NCBI GenBank assembly: GCA_937927665.1 | Contig: CALBRY010000559.1 | Location: forward strand, 1-21,618 | DNA: 21,618 nt | Source: an uncultured Chloroflexota bacterium | GTDB taxonomy: Bacteria > Chloroflexota > Anaerolineae > Aggregatilineales > Phototrophicaceae | Direction of reading: 5' to 3' | Part shown: positions 7,559-15,737 of the stretch, in pieces | How positions within the stretch are numbered: the first letter of the stretch is position 1 | Layout: each line of letters starts with the position of its first letter | Notes under the pieces: generated by a model | What the model saw: only the letters and a program-made list of their open reading frames with translations | Database searches by the model: none | Told to the model about the DNA's origin: nothing | Position numbers and translations under genes: made by a program

Positions 7559-7945
7559 ATGTTTTTCAGTGATCGTCAGGATAAATGGTTGGTGATGCGG
7601 CGGGCGTTTAATTTGCGCTGCCCGCACTGCGGTATCGGCAAAACTTTTGAGGGGTTATTTAAAGTCAATCAAACCTGCTCACACTGCGGCGTTCGCTTTG
7701 AACGTGAGGACGGCGAATCGGTGGGCGGCATGTATATCAACCTATCGCTGGCGGAACTCACCACGATGGGCGGATTCTTCTTGATTCAGGCGCTTTTTCA
7801 GCCGCCGTGGGTTCCTCATTTGATCGTGTGGATTCTCTACAACATCGTATTTATCACCGTGTTTTACAGCCGATCCCGCTCGCTCTGGATGGGAATATCG
7901 TACCTAACAGGTGGGGTAAACCGCGACGAGGACGAGGAAACATGA
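7559..7945 (+). CDS. DUF983 family zinc-ribbon membrane protein
   Basis: A 128-residue protein with the DUF983 layout. An N-terminal zinc ribbon has C21-P-H-C24 and C40-S-H-C43 (CPHCG ... CSHCG). The conserved stretch FEREDGESVGGMYINL follows, then two membrane helices at about 65-80 and 86-105. The function of the family is not established. The frame is open from GTG at 7481, but that lies inside the pst terminator; the ATG at 7559 has GAAAGGG (7542-7548) at good spacing and begins at the family's usual N-terminus. It stands alone between the pst terminator and the META-repeat gene 97 bases downstream. Confidence 0.85.
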   Translation: MFFSDRQDKWLVMRRAFNLRCPHCGIGKTFEGLFKVNQTCSHCGVRFEREDGESVGGMYINLSLAELTTMGGFFLIQALFQPPWVPHLIVWILYNIVFITVFYSRSRSLWMGISYLTGGVNRDEDEET

Positions 7946-8042
7946 GACAATATCCACACTGAGGCGGCACAACCTCTCTCCACCCTCCCCGCCGCGCTCA
8001 AAAAATAAATTCACCCAGCAATCCCTCAATGCAGGAGATACG

Positions 8043-9116
8043 ATGCGTCTACTGACAGTTCTATTCGTTTTGTTCGCGTTGGTCACGACGACAGCCTATG
8101 CACAGCAAACCAGCCCATTAAGCGGTACGGAATGGCAGTTGATCAGCTTGGGCGGCATGCCGCTCGTAGAAGGATCAAGCATCACGCTGATTTTTGGCGT
8201 TGACAGCAGTCTCGGCGGCACGGGCGGATGCAACCATTACGGCGGCGCATATTCGGCAGATGACACCACGATCAGCGTGTCGGGCGTATTCAGCACGATG
8301 ATCGCCTGTGAAGGCACACTCGCACAAGAACAAGTCTATTTCGCCGCGCTGCAAGCGGCATCGGCATATACCCGCACCGCTGACGCACTCACGATCAGCT
8401 ATGGAGAAGGACAGGAACTCGTATTTGCGCCCCTCAATACATTGGCGGGCAGCGTGTGGGAGTTGGTCACGCTGAACGGCGCGGATGTAATCGAAGGGAC
8501 GCGCTTAACGGTTCTATTCGGCACTACAGGCATTGCAAACGGCAGCGGCGGATGCAACACCTTCCGCACCAATTATCAAGTGACAGGCGAAGCGATCCAG
8601 ATCAACGAGGTGCTGAGTACGCGGATTGCGTGTCCCGCCGAAAATGAGAATGCACAGGAAACAGCCTACTTCACGGCGCTGCAAGCCGCGCAATCCTACA
8701 CGCTGGACGGCGATACGCTCACGATCACATTGAGCGACGGCGGGGCGCTGGTATTCAGCCGCGTGCTGACGCTGGCGGAAACATCGTGGACGCTGGTCAC
8801 GCTGAACGGCGCGGAGGTGATCAGCGGCAGCGCGATCACGCTGGAATTTAGCGCGGAAAATCAAATCAGCGGATTGGGCGGCTGCAACAACTACAGCGGC
8901 GGCTATCAGGATGATGGGGAACATCTCACGTTCGTGCGGATGCTCGTCACCGAACGCGCTTGCGCCGATTCCGCCATAACAGCACAGGAATCAGCATTTT
9001 TGCAGACTCTCAGCGGGACGGTGACGTATGCGCGAACCGACGGTCAGCTTACGATTACGACGAGCGACGGTCAAACGCTGGTGTTTGTTGAGTCAGAAAC
9101 GACGACTTCCGCGTAA
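8043..9116 (+). CDS. Secreted protein with three tandem META (HslJ-like) domains
   Basis: A 357-residue exported protein. The signal peptide MRLLTVLFVLFALVTTTAYA is followed by Gln-Gln, with no lipobox. Three copies of the META domain follow at about 25-130, 132-240 and 243-353. Each begins with (T/V)-W-x-L-(I/V)-(S/T)-L-x-G, contains G-x-GGCN-x-(Y/F), and has a second cysteine in the following strand (MIACEG, RIACPA, ERACAD), so each copy may hold one disulfide. META domains occur in heat-shock protein HslJ and in secreted proteins of other bacteria; the role here is unknown. Copies 2 and 3 share an identical 22-base stretch (8464-8485 and 8794-8815), pointing to a fairly recent duplication. 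AGGAGA (8033-8038) precedes the ATG. The gene ends 6 bases before the convergent kinase gene. Confidence 0.88.
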   Translation: MRLLTVLFVLFALVTTTAYAQQTSPLSGTEWQLISLGGMPLVEGSSITLIFGVDSSLGGTGGCNHYGGAYSADDTTISVSGVFSTMIACEGTLAQEQVYFAALQAASAYTRTADALTISYGEGQELVFAPLNTLAGSVWELVTLNGADVIEGTRLTVLFGTTGIANGSGGCNTFRTNYQVTGEAIQINEVLSTRIACPAENENAQETAYFTALQAAQSYTLDGDTLTITLSDGGALVFSRVLTLAETSWTLVTLNGAEVISGSAITLEFSAENQISGLGGCNNYSGGYQDDGEHLTFVRMLVTERACADSAITAQESAFLQTLSGTVTYARTDGQLTITTSDGQTLVFVESETTTSA

Positions 9117-9122
9117 GAAGTG

Positions 9123-10985
9123 TTAGCCCATCGGCGGCGGGCGCGGTTCGGTAAATGAGGTTGATGTCAGGACGACCGGGATCATCAAGGTCACGGTCGT
9201 TCCTTGATCCGGCACGCTCTGGATCGTGATCTCGCCGCCGTGAAGGCTGATCGCCTGTTTGGTGATCGATAAGCCTAAGCCCGTGCCGGAAATCGCGCCG
9301 ACATTTCCCGCCCGGTGAAAGGGTTCGAATAGATGCGGGATATCTTCTGCCGGGATGCCGATCCCGTGATCATGAATATCCAACAGGATTTGATCCTGCC
9401 CCTGTCTCAGCGCAAGTTCAACCTGTGTTTCGGCTGTCGAATACTTGAGCGCATTCGAGATGACATTGGTGATCGCCTGTCGCATGGATCGCTGATCAAA
9501 ATAGGTGAAAATCGGGGCGTGCGCGCCGGTGATCGTGACTCTGCGATTTTCTGACCCTCCCGCCTCAATTTCGACAAGAATATCCCGACAGAAGCCCGCA
9601 AAATCCGCATAGATCAGCTTCAGCGGCACATGATCCGTCCCCATGCGCGTAAGCTGCAAGACATCATCAATGATACCCGTCATATGCAGCACTTGACGCC
9701 GAATGCGATCCAGTCGTTCGTCAATTTGTGTGTCGATCATGCGGTGACGATAGATAGCGACCGTCTCAGCCGCCGTCAAAATCGTCGCTAAAGGTGTACG
9801 AAACTCGTGCGACGCCATCGAGACGAAGCGTGTTTTTAAGTTGTTGAGTTCGCGTTCGCGTTCGAGTGTTTCTCGCAGCGATTGTTCAGCGTTGTGCAGC
9901 TCGGTAATGTCATGATTACAGGCGACGATGCTGTGCGGCACCCCCTTAGAATCCTTCAAGATGGTGACAGAACTGCTGACACAAATCGGCGTTCCGTCGC
10001 GGTGGTGCTGGATGAGATTTGAAGATTCCCAGCTTCCTTTTTCAAACAGTTCGGTTTGTGATTGCTGGACAGTTTCCAGCGAATCAAACTGGGTTTGTAC
10101 ATAATGTTGAACCGGGTTACCGATCACCTCTTCGGCGCGCCAACCGTAGAGTTTTTCCGCCGCTGGATTCCACGTCACAACCATGTAATTCAAGTCGGTG
10201 ACGATCACAGCATCGGTGATGTTTTGATACACGCTTGCATAAAGCTGAGATTGACGCTCAATTGCTTTGCGCTGGCTGATGTCCTCATAGATGAGATTGA
10301 TCGCGATCACTTGACCATCGGCAGACATAACCGGATGAAACTCAAATGCGAAATCGTGCGCCCTATCATGCGACATCATATCGAATTGGAGCGATTGACC
10401 GGCTAGCGCCTGATCGAGCCGCCGCTGGAATGCGTGCTGCCCTTGTTCGGGCAGCATATCGATGATCCGCATCCCTGCTTTCGTTTCAATCCCGTAGAAC
10501 TGGCGATTGAAATCATAGGCGCGCTGGTTGAAGAGGCGGATCGTGGTATCGGGGTCGATCAAAATGACGGACTTGGACATGTTTTCCAACGCCGTCCGCA
10601 GTTCAACCGCCTGCGTCCCCAGAAAACGCGCGGAATCAGCATTTTCGCGGATCAGGATTTGCGGCAGTCGTTCGATTTCGTCGAGGGCGACCGCATCGAT
10701 CATGCCGTGTTCGATTGCTTCCCGATACACCTCTGGCGTCATCCGTCCCACCAGTAAGACGGTGCGGATGCTGGCACGATGCGCGGCGGAATAATGCCCC
10801 TCCCACACGGCTTGACTCTGCTGATCGAGCAGAACCACCGTGGAAGATGCCATATTTAGACAATCGATTGATTCTGTGCAGCTATAACATGAGGTGATTT
10901 CGACATTTAGCTTCCAAGCAAGAACCACCTCACGCACAGCGGCGTGAATATGTTCCAGCGGGGATAGGATAATTAGAGATGCCAT
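9123..10985 (-). CDS. PAS-PAS sensor histidine kinase with receiver-like N-terminus
   Basis: A soluble sensor kinase of 620 residues from the ATG at 10985. Residues 1-120 have the alternating strand/helix pattern of a response-regulator receiver (strands LIIL, TVVLLD, IRTVLLVG and AVALD) but lack the usual acidic pair at the end of strand 1. Two PAS domains follow at about 130-240 and 247-365. The dimerisation box SMASHEFRTPLAT places the phosphorylated His at about 393. The ATPase domain shows the N box NVISNALKY, G1 DHGIGIP, F box LFEPFHR and G2 GTGLGLSI. No membrane helix is visible, so it should sense a cytoplasmic signal. An upstream GTG at 11042 would add 19 poorly matching residues. 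No response-regulator gene is adjacent, so the partner is elsewhere. It converges on the META gene with only 6 bases between stops. Confidence 0.92.
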   Translation of the reverse strand: MASLIILSPLEHIHAAVREVVLAWKLNVEITSCYSCTESIDCLNMASSTVVLLDQQSQAVWEGHYSAAHRASIRTVLLVGRMTPEVYREAIEHGMIDAVALDEIERLPQILIRENADSARFLGTQAVELRTALENMSKSVILIDPDTTIRLFNQRAYDFNRQFYGIETKAGMRIIDMLPEQGQHAFQRRLDQALAGQSLQFDMMSHDRAHDFAFEFHPVMSADGQVIAINLIYEDISQRKAIERQSQLYASVYQNITDAVIVTDLNYMVVTWNPAAEKLYGWRAEEVIGNPVQHYVQTQFDSLETVQQSQTELFEKGSWESSNLIQHHRDGTPICVSSSVTILKDSKGVPHSIVACNHDITELHNAEQSLRETLERERELNNLKTRFVSMASHEFRTPLATILTAAETVAIYRHRMIDTQIDERLDRIRRQVLHMTGIIDDVLQLTRMGTDHVPLKLIYADFAGFCRDILVEIEAGGSENRRVTITGAHAPIFTYFDQRSMRQAITNVISNALKYSTAETQVELALRQGQDQILLDIHDHGIGIPAEDIPHLFEPFHRAGNVGAISGTGLGLSITKQAISLHGGEITIQSVPDQGTTVTLMIPVVLTSTSFTEPRPPPMG

Positions 10986-11188
10986 AGTCCCAGAACTTTG
11001 GTACGGAATCCATCGTCGATGCGGCACAAAAATCGATCGCACGTCGGATTACTTCGAGTATAGGGGGCATTTGTGCGAAAGTTCCGTCAAGAAAGATGGC
11101 GAAGTCGAACTTGAGCGAGAGTATACCAGAATGCGCTAAAATACAGCCCATACTTTACAATCGAATCCAGCATTCGGAAACCAACCGC

Positions 11189-12643
11189 ATGACACACCCT
11201 ATTCACTTAACGATCACGGGCGCATTGGAAGCGCTTCGCCGCCGCGATCTTTCCGCCGTTGACCTGACCCGCGCTTTTCTGGAGCGCATCGACGCGCACG
11301 ATTCACGGATCGGCGCTTATTTGACCGTGACGCGCGAACGTGCCCTCGAAGCCGCCGCACGCGCGGATCAAGCACGCGCCGCCGGAGATGATCGCCCGCT
11401 TCTCGGTATCCCGATCGCGCTCAAGGATATTCTCTCTACCCGCGATATTCCGACCACCGCCGGAAGTCAAATTCTGAAAGGCTATACGCCTGTGTTTTCG
11501 GCGTCGCTGGTGGAACGACTCGAAGCGGCGGGGGCGATCATCCTCGGCAAGACCAATCTCGATGAATTTGCGATGGGGTCATCGACCGAAAACTCGTCCT
11601 ACTTCGTCACACGCAACCCGTGGAACACCGATCGCGTCCCCGGCGGTTCGTCAGGCGGATCGGCAGCGGCGGTATCTGCGGGTATGGCATCCGCCGCGAT
11701 TGGCACGGATACAGGCGGATCGATCCGCACCCCTGCTGCGTTCTGCGGCATTGTCGGGCTTAAGCCGTCTTATGGGCGTGTGAGCCGCTACGGGTTGATC
11801 GCGTTCGGATCATCGCTCGATTGTCCGGGTCCTATCGCCCGCACGGTCGAAGATGCGGCGCGGATGCTTCAGGTGATCGCCGGAAAAGACCCGCGTGATG
11901 CGACGAGCATGGATACCCCCGTGCCGGATTATCTCGCCGGAATACGCGGCGGGATCAAAGGACTGCGGATCGGTGTGCCGAAAGAATATTTCATCGAAGG
12001 CATTTCGAAATCGGTTGAGCAGCATATCCGCGCCGCCATCGCGCACCTCGAATCGCTCGGCGCGACGATTCACCCGATCAGTCTGCCGCATACATCGTAC
12101 TCACTGCCTGTCTATTACATCATCGCCCCGGCAGAAGCGAGCGCCAACCTCGCCCGCTTTGACGGGATACGCTTCGGTCCGCGCATCGAAAAAGGCGATA
12201 TGCTGGCGACCTACAAGGCGACCCGCGCTCAATTTGGACCGGAAGTGAAGCGGCGGATTATGCTCGGCACGTATGCACTGTCAGCAGGTTATTATGATGC
12301 GTTCTACGCGAAGGCGCAGCAGGTTCGCACGCTGATCAAGCGCGATTTTGAGACAGCGTTTGAATCGGTAGATGTGATCGCCGCCCCGGTGACTCCGCAC
12401 AGCGCATTCGCAATCGGCAGCAAAACGACCGATCCGCTTTCGATGTATCTGGAAGATGTGTTTACGCTCCCCGCCAGCCTCGCGGGTGTGCCGGGAATCA
12501 GCGTGCCGTGCGGCTTTGACGAAGAAGGGCTGCCGGTTGGCTTGCAGTTGATCGCGCCCGCATTCGACGAAGAAACGCTTTTGCGCGCCGCCTATGCTTA
12601 CGAAAGCTCAACCGAGTGGCATACGAAAGTGCCGGTGCTGTAG
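11189..12643 (+). CDS. gatA: Asp-tRNA(Asn)/Glu-tRNA(Gln) amidotransferase subunit A
   Basis: Amidase subunit of GatCAB, which releases ammonia from glutamine and helps convert misacylated Glu-tRNA(Gln) or Asp-tRNA(Asn). It has 484 residues from ATG 11189, matching family length. The Ser-cisSer-Lys triad is at the positions expected for GatA: K79 (PIALKD), S154 (VPGGSSGGSAAAV) and S178 (GTDTGGSIRTPA). Also typical are KTNLDEFAMGSSTENS, GLKPSYGRVSRYGLIAFGSSLD, the glutamine-site region and GLPVGLQLIAP near the C-terminus. The frame extends upstream to 11096, but the extra 31 residues do not belong to the family. Only a weak CGGAAA ribosome site is seen, and a TAAAAT -10-like box lies at 11137-11142. 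gatB and gatC are not adjacent. Confidence 0.96.
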   Translation: MTHPIHLTITGALEALRRRDLSAVDLTRAFLERIDAHDSRIGAYLTVTRERALEAAARADQARAAGDDRPLLGIPIALKDILSTRDIPTTAGSQILKGYTPVFSASLVERLEAAGAIILGKTNLDEFAMGSSTENSSYFVTRNPWNTDRVPGGSSGGSAAAVSAGMASAAIGTDTGGSIRTPAAFCGIVGLKPSYGRVSRYGLIAFGSSLDCPGPIARTVEDAARMLQVIAGKDPRDATSMDTPVPDYLAGIRGGIKGLRIGVPKEYFIEGISKSVEQHIRAAIAHLESLGATIHPISLPHTSYSLPVYYIIAPAEASANLARFDGIRFGPRIEKGDMLATYKATRAQFGPEVKRRIMLGTYALSAGYYDAFYAKAQQVRTLIKRDFETAFESVDVIAAPVTPHSAFAIGSKTTDPLSMYLEDVFTLPASLAGVPGISVPCGFDEEGLPVGLQLIAPAFDEETLLRAAYAYESSTEWHTKVPVL

Positions 12644-12676
12644 CGGCTTTGCCCTCACCCCGTACGCCGCGCGTGC

Positions 12677-12704
12677 CGCCCCTCTCCGAATTCGAAGAGG
12701 GGCG
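12677..12704. terminator. GC-rich hairpin downstream of gatA
   Basis: CGCCCCTCT (12677-12685) pairs perfectly with AGAGGGGCG (12696-12704) around a 10-base loop that contains the palindrome CGAATTCG. No T-run follows, so termination is uncertain. The same arms recur at 13713-13745, suggesting a repeat family. The rest of the 245-base gap to the next gene shows a TAAAAT box at 12827-12832 and nothing else clear. Confidence 0.45.
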
Positions 12705-12888
12705 CAAACCGCGTTACCCGTTCCAGATCGGGGCAGCGTAACCGGGTGATTCTTCCTCTCGCATCGAAGCTTATGGAGATAAATCCGCGCCCTCGTCAAC
12801 CCCAGAATCGGACGGAATCCCCGGCTTAAAATGCGCGTACACTGAATCACGAAGCGGCGGTTTTGAATCCGCTTCACAACTCCCCTGA

Positions 12889-13632
12889 ATGAAAGTACGA
12901 ATCATGACGAAACAACCCGAAACCGCGCAGAAAGAGCCTCTGAATAAGTACGGTTACAACACGATTGCTCGCAATACCAGCATTGTCGTGATCACAGCGC
13001 TGCCGCTGTTCCTTGTGGCGGGAACATGGTCATGGGATTGGGCGTGGATTTACGCCGCCGCTTCCCTGATCGGCTGGACGGCGCTGAATATCTACGTAGC
13101 GCGCACGAATCCCGGCTTATTCAACGAGCGCGGCAAACCCACCAAAGCGATCACCAGCGGCGCGAAAAAGTGGGACATGGTGATCGTGACGATCTACACG
13201 CTGATGCTGTTCATCGTGCCCATCGTCGCGGGACTCGATTATCGTAATCAGTGGTCAGGCGAAACCTCGCTAATCGTTCGCCTGTTGGGGATCGCGCTCC
13301 TGATGATCGGCTTTGTGCCGCTGGCATGGGGCATGGCATCGAACCGCTTTTTCGCGCCAACCGTCAAGATCGATACCGAAGGCGGGCATCATGTCGCGGA
13401 TCAAGGCGCGTATCGCTATGTGCGTCATCCCGGTTATCTCGGTGTGATCCTGCATTTTCTCGCTGTGCCGTTTGTGCTCGGCACATGGGCGGCGCTGATT
13501 CCGGCGGTGTTCGCGGCGGGGTTGTTCGTCGTACGCACGGCGCTGGAAGATCGCACGCTGCAAGCAGAACTCCCCGGCTATCGTGAGTTCGCGCAGCGCA
13601 CGCGCTATCGTCTGCTCCCCGGTGTGTGGTGA
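12889..13632 (+). CDS. Isoprenylcysteine carboxyl methyltransferase (ICMT)-family membrane protein
   Basis: A 247-residue integral membrane protein with about five helices (roughly 30-48, 52-70, 97-115, 127-150 and 187-215). The C-terminal SAM-binding signature of the ICMT/PEMT-like family is present: YRYVRHPGYLG at about 175-185, then ALEDRTL at about 218-224 and LPGYREFAQRTRYRLLPGVW at the end. Family members methylate protein or small-molecule thiols, lipids or other acceptors; bacterial substrates are mostly unknown, so no substrate is assigned. The start may instead be the ATG at 12904, which has GAAAG upstream, whereas 12889 has no clear ribosome site. The gene stands alone, 245 bases after gatA, and is followed by a hairpin shared with the convergent transporter gene. 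Confidence 0.85.
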   Translation: MKVRIMTKQPETAQKEPLNKYGYNTIARNTSIVVITALPLFLVAGTWSWDWAWIYAAASLIGWTALNIYVARTNPGLFNERGKPTKAITSGAKKWDMVIVTIYTLMLFIVPIVAGLDYRNQWSGETSLIVRLLGIALLMIGFVPLAWGMASNRFFAPTVKIDTEGGHHVADQGAYRYVRHPGYLGVILHFLAVPFVLGTWAALIPAVFAAGLFVVRTALEDRTLQAELPGYREFAQRTRYRLLPGVW

Positions 13633-13711
13633 TCGGGAATCGTCTCACAATTATGACACAAGGCTGCTAACACAACCCTTGTGATGCACTGTCATAAACC
13701 GACATAAAATC

Positions 13712-13746
13712 CCGCCCCTCTTCTCTGCGCCAGCGGAGAGGGGCGG
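13712..13746 (-). terminator. Hairpin terminator for the BenE-family gene (possibly bidirectional)
   Basis: CCGCCCCTCT (13712-13721) and AGAGGGGCGG (13737-13746) form a perfect 10-base-pair stem. Read on the minus strand the stem is followed by ATTTTAT, fitting termination of the transporter gene that ends at 13763. It lies between convergent genes and may serve both. Confidence 0.65.
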
Positions 13747-13762
13747 CGGGCAAACAGGCGGT

Positions 13763-14968
13763 TTACGCCTGCTTCCCGCTGATCTTTCCCGTCATCACCC
13801 AATGCACGATCACGCCGAACACCAAGCCCCAGAACGGCGCGCCGATCCCAAACAGGGTGAAGTTCGCCGCCGTACACAGGAGCGCCGCGAGTGCCCCTTC
13901 GCGTCCGGTCGGCTCTGCCATCGCGCCGCTCATCGATCCGGCAATCGCGGTGAACAAGCCTAATCCCGCCGTCGCCGCGATCAACGCGGCGGGCAAGCCT
14001 GCAAACAGCGCCACCAGCGCCGCCCCGAATATCCCCGTCACGATATACCACACCCCCGCCGAAACCCCCGCCGAGTAGCGCTTATCGGGGTCAGGGTGCG
14101 CGTCATGATTCGTCACCAACGCCGCCGTGATCGCCGCCAGCGTGATACCGTGCCCACCGAACGGCGCGCCGATCACCGAGACGATTCCCGTCACGATCAG
14201 CGCTTTATCGATTGGCGCGTTATAGCCGCTGGCGCGCAGGACGGCTAAACCGGGGGCGTTCTGCGCGGTGATCGCCAGCGCGAAGATCGGCAGCGCGAGG
14301 CTCAATGCCGCTTCGACGCTGAATACAGGCATCGTCAGTTCAGGCGCGGCGGCGCTGAGCGTGAATGTTTCCAGATGGATCGTTCCGGTGAGCGCCGCCA
14401 TGATCACCCCGACGAGGAGCGCCGCCGGAGCAGGTGCGCGGAATTTGATCCGCCGCAGCACGAAAAACACGGCGATCATCGGCAGGACGATCAAGGGCGC
14501 GGTCGGGATCGCGTTGAACGCGCCGACGCCGAATCGAAACAGAATCCCCGCCAACATCCCCATCACGATCGGCTGCGGTACGATCGCCATCGCCCGCCCG
14601 AATAAGCCGGAAAAGCCCAGAATCGTGACCGCAATCCCCGCGAGGATGAATGCGCCGATTGCTTCAGGGTAGCTGAAATGCGCGAGTCCATCCACGAGCA
14701 GCGCCGCCGCCGGGGTTGACCATGCCGCCGCGATCGGCTGGCGAAACCATAAGCTCATGAGGATGCCGCTTATGCCCGATCCGATCGTGATCGCCAACAC
14801 CCAGCTTGACGTTTGCGACGGGGTCAGGCTGGCATTCGCCGCCGCTTGAAAGACGATCACCAGCGAGGCGGAATAGCCGATGACGATCACCAGCAACCCG
14901 GATAAAACAGCCGGGAGCGTTATCGCCCCCGGTAGATCACGCAAATTCTGGCGTATGGCAGCGATCAT
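13763..14968 (-). CDS. benE: BenE-family transporter (benzoate/H+ symporter family)
   Basis: A 401-residue membrane protein with about eleven or twelve hydrophobic helices. Family features are the N-terminal LPGAITLPAVLSGLLVIVIGYSASLVIVFQAA, the segment SWVLAITIGSGISGILMSLWFRQPIAAAWSTPAAALL, and the conserved FALAITAQNAPGLAVLRASGY and GAPFGGHGITLAAITAALV. The founding member imports benzoate with protons in Acinetobacter. No benzoate catabolic gene is in the window, so the true substrate is open. Its ATG overlaps the stop of the upstream unrecognised gene (ATGA), implying coupled translation and probably a linked function. A hairpin terminator follows. Family assignment is firm; substrate is not. 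Confidence 0.88.
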   Translation of the reverse strand: MIAAIRQNLRDLPGAITLPAVLSGLLVIVIGYSASLVIVFQAAANASLTPSQTSSWVLAITIGSGISGILMSLWFRQPIAAAWSTPAAALLVDGLAHFSYPEAIGAFILAGIAVTILGFSGLFGRAMAIVPQPIVMGMLAGILFRFGVGAFNAIPTAPLIVLPMIAVFFVLRRIKFRAPAPAALLVGVIMAALTGTIHLETFTLSAAAPELTMPVFSVEAALSLALPIFALAITAQNAPGLAVLRASGYNAPIDKALIVTGIVSVIGAPFGGHGITLAAITAALVTNHDAHPDPDKRYSAGVSAGVWYIVTGIFGAALVALFAGLPAALIAATAGLGLFTAIAGSMSGAMAEPTGREGALAALLCTAANFTLFGIGAPFWGLVFGVIVHWVMTGKISGKQA

Positions 14969-15618
14969 GGACGTTTACCCAATTGTTCGACGCTGAAATC
15001 CAATGAGACGACATAGCTTTGATCGATCAGCAGGACTTTGGAAAGCTGAGAGCGCCCATGCTCGTCCTTGTCTGTCCAATCGGGGTCTTGTGCGCTGTGA
15101 TAGGTCAAGCCGTGATGCGCCAGCACTTTTTCGATACGATCCGCCAGCGGCTTGGGCATTACGCCGAGCATCTTACTGCCTTCGCCGTCATCTTTGGCGA
15201 GCAGTTCGGTGAGCGGGATCGTCGTGTTCAGGTCGCTGCTCATTTCGGCTAAATGCCGCCATACCGTAAAGGTGCTGATATACGCCTGTTGGAGATCAAG
15301 CGCCATCTCGTTGACATCGGCAGGCGCGCCATCAAACATCACGGCGACACGCGGCGTATTGTGGTGGATCAAAAGCGGGTGATCATCCATAAAGGTAAGC
15401 CGCCCGAACAATCCCACGCTGACCTTATGTTCGCGCACACCTAAGGCGCGGATCACGTAGTTGTTGAGCGGGCGCAGTCCTTGTGCCGCTTCGTCATATT
15501 CCGCCGTTTGGAAGATCAGTTGGATTTCGTTGGGGATGCCCCCCATTTGAACCGACAGCAGCACACCGTAGCGCTTCAGCCCCTCAAGATCGCTCAGTAA
15601 TTTGTCCCGGTCTGGCAT
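14965..15618 (-). CDS. Unrecognised protein coupled to the BenE-family transporter
   Basis: I do not recognise this 217-residue protein. It is soluble by appearance, with no signal peptide or membrane helix, and is moderately acidic. The N-terminal half alternates hydrophobic and polar residues as in beta strands (YGVLLSVQMGG, EIQLIFQTAEY, NNYVIRALGV, KVSVGLFGRLTF, PLLIHHN, RVAVMFDG). A helical region follows (ADVNEMALDLQQAYISTFTVWRHL), then a charged tail. GAGGA (minus strand, 15622-15626) lies just before the ATG. Its stop overlaps the start of the transporter gene by four bases, so the two are made together; it may be a regulator or accessory of the transporter, but that is inference. It lies about 120 bases downstream of the metallophosphoesterase, across a palindromic repeat. 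Confidence 0.75.
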   Translation of the reverse strand: MPDRDKLLSDLEGLKRYGVLLSVQMGGIPNEIQLIFQTAEYDEAAQGLRPLNNYVIRALGVREHKVSVGLFGRLTFMDDHPLLIHHNTPRVAVMFDGAPADVNEMALDLQQAYISTFTVWRHLAEMSSDLNTTIPLTELLAKDDGEGSKMLGVMPKPLADRIEKVLAHHGLTYHSAQDPDWTDKDEHGRSQLSKVLLIDQSYVVSLDFSVEQLGKRP

Positions 15619-15655
15619 GATTCCTCAGATACAGCAAATGATAACCACAACACAA

Positions 15656-15718
15656 TTAACGCAAAGGGCATGAGCGCAAAGGCGCGAAGCCGCCAAGAAG
15701 TCTTCGCGCCTTTGCGTT
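15656..15718. repeat. Intergenic palindromic repeat, copy B (strong hairpin)
   Basis: CGCAAAGGCGCGAAG (15675-15689) and its exact reverse complement (15702-15716) form a perfect 15-base-pair stem with a 12-base loop. A further TTAACGCAAAGGG half-copy lies at 15656-15668. It sits 20 bases after the metallophosphoesterase stop (minus strand) and may end that transcript, though without a clear T-run. Confidence 0.7.
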
Positions 15719-15737
15719 GACGATTTTCTGTCCTTCG

